Below, in pieces: positions 5,866 to 6,373 of a stretch of 6,373 nucleotides of DNA. A model generated the notes under the pieces. It worked only from the letters and a program-made list of their open reading frames with translations, did not search any database and was not told the DNA's origin. Origin of the DNA: an uncultured Megamonas sp. (GTDB lineage Bacteria > Bacillota > Negativicutes > Selenomonadales > Selenomonadaceae); NCBI GenBank assembly GCA_900554895.1, contig USIX01000128.1, positions 1 through 6,373 on the forward strand, in the 5' to 3' direction. The first letter of the stretch is position 1. The number at the start of each line of letters is the position of its first letter. The position numbers were made by a program, and so were the translations under genes.

Positions 5866-6171
5866 ATGAAACAACCGATTATAGCGGATAAAAAAGTTAC
5901 AAAATATATTTTACAGCGTTTCGGTCTGCATATGAGCAAACGACTGGGACAAAACTTCCTGATTGATGCCGGCATAGTGCAGGGCATCGTTGATGCAGCG
6001 GATATACAGCCGGGTGATAAAGTGCTGGAAATAGGCCCGGGTATCGGCACGCTCACTCAGGCACTTTGCGAAGCAAAAGCCGATGTAACATGCGTGGAAC
6101 TGGATAAACGCCTGCCGGAAATACTGTCTCATGCGGTCTTTTATCCGTACAGGCCGCTATCAGGAAAATAG
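5866..6171 (+). CDS. rsmA: 16S rRNA (adenine1518-N6/adenine1519-N6)-dimethyltransferase, truncated by a foreign junction
   Basis: RsmA/KsgA dimethylates two adjacent adenines in the 3' terminal hairpin of 16S rRNA during 30S assembly. Residues 1-89 are normal: KRLGQNFLID (25-34), the SAM-binding motif VLEIGPGIGTLT (53-64) and the acidic motif VELD (77-80). A strong GGAGG site lies 5 bases before the ATG. The family is usually about 280-290 residues long. Here similarity stops at about His89 (6130-6132), and the frame ends after twelve unrelated residues at a TAG (6169-6171). The catalytic NPPY-type motif and C-terminal domain are missing. The sequence beyond 6133 is GC-rich and encodes part of an unrelated protein on the other strand, so this is a broken or chimeric copy and cannot encode an active enzyme as written. 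Confidence 0.9.
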   Translation: MKQPIIADKKVTKYILQRFGLHMSKRLGQNFLIDAGIVQGIVDAADIQPGDKVLEIGPGIGTLTQALCEAKADVTCVELDKRLPEILSHAVFYPYRPLSGK

Positions 6172-6346
6172 TGTCCACTTCCTCCCCGGAATGCCACAAT
6201 ACCGCTTTGTCCAGACGCACCACTGCAATCCCTGAATGCCGCACATCCTTCGGGCTTCCATGGGGAATGGCAAAGCCGAATCCCACTTCGGTGGATACTG
6301 CCATTTCCCTTTTTATTACAGAATCCACAAACCCGTCCGTCACATG
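6133..6346 (-). pseudogene. Fragment of a PTS EIIA type-2 (fructose/mannitol family) domain
   Basis: On the minus strand the stretch reads VTDGFVDSVIKRE, then AIPHG, then GIAVVRLDKAVLW and DTIFLIAACTD. This is the typical central part of a PTS EIIA type-2 domain, found in fructose/mannitol permeases and at the C-terminus of BglG/MtlR-type regulators. The histidine of IPHG (codon 6262-6260) is the expected phosphorylation site. Both ends are broken. Upstream the frame meets a stop at 6355-6353 and no proper N-terminus is present. Downstream it runs into the antisense of rsmA near 6133. There is no ribosome-binding site. Base composition is visibly GC-richer than the flanking host genes. It is a gene piece and not a gene. 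Origin from another organism through assembly or ligation error is likely, and a real insertion is possible. Confidence 0.7.
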
Positions 6347-6373
6347 AAAGCTTTACAGCCAGTTTTTGATGCG
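6347..6373. other. Unassigned right-edge sequence
   Basis: The last 27 bases no longer fit the EIIA fragment, which meets a stop at 6355-6353. They read KALQPVFDA as the open plus-strand frame after an ATG at 6344. They are too short to assign. A HindIII-type AAGCTT lies at 6348-6353 beside the apparent second junction. Confidence 0.3.

Noticed and set aside
6053..6343. 96-codon minus-strand frame as an intact EIIA protein
   Set aside because: The GTG start has no ribosome-binding site, the N-terminal part of the domain is absent, and the last 27 or so residues are antisense to rsmA. Only the middle is EIIA-like.

Overview
The window reads as a chromosomal housekeeping segment of a low-to-moderate GC Firmicute. 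The order metG - tatD - 3D-domain protein - rnmV - rsmA matches the metS-yabD-yabE-rnmV-ksgA neighbourhood known from Bacillus. The divergent rplU - prp pair is the start of the usual L21 - Prp - L27 ribosomal operon. The protein style fits Negativicutes (Selenomonas/Megamonas-like), but I infer this loosely and there is no rRNA here to settle it.

Layout: (1) 1-614, minus strand: a sigma-A-type promoter, a structured leader, rplU, and the start of prp, which runs off the left edge. (2) 612-1170: a 559-bp non-coding block bounded by a perfect 22-bp inverted repeat and packed with internal palindromes. It looks like a MITE-like element. Its two outer ends each supply the TTG of a -35 hexamer, one firing left into rplU and one firing right into metG. 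(3) 1168-3973: metG with a TTG start, then tatD one base later, closed by a strong terminator. (4) 4089-5224: a 3D-domain cell-wall protein with a consensus promoter, a cluster of TTTACA/TGTAAA half-sites upstream, and its own terminator. (5) 5235-6132: rnmV and the first 89 codons of rsmA. (6) 6133-6373: foreign-looking sequence. It holds a GC-rich, reverse-strand fragment of a PTS EIIA domain that interrupts rsmA, then about 30 bases I cannot assign.

Functionally, most genes serve translation: ribosomal protein L21, the protease that processes L27, methionyl-tRNA synthetase, RNase M5 (5S rRNA maturation) and RsmA (16S rRNA dimethylation). TatD is a metal-dependent nuclease, and the 3D protein acts at the cell wall.

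The most interesting points are the inverted-repeat element that appears to build both flanking promoters, and the abrupt rsmA/EIIA junction. The junction is more likely an assembly or library chimera, or a recent insertion, than normal gene structure. No new enzymatic system is visible.
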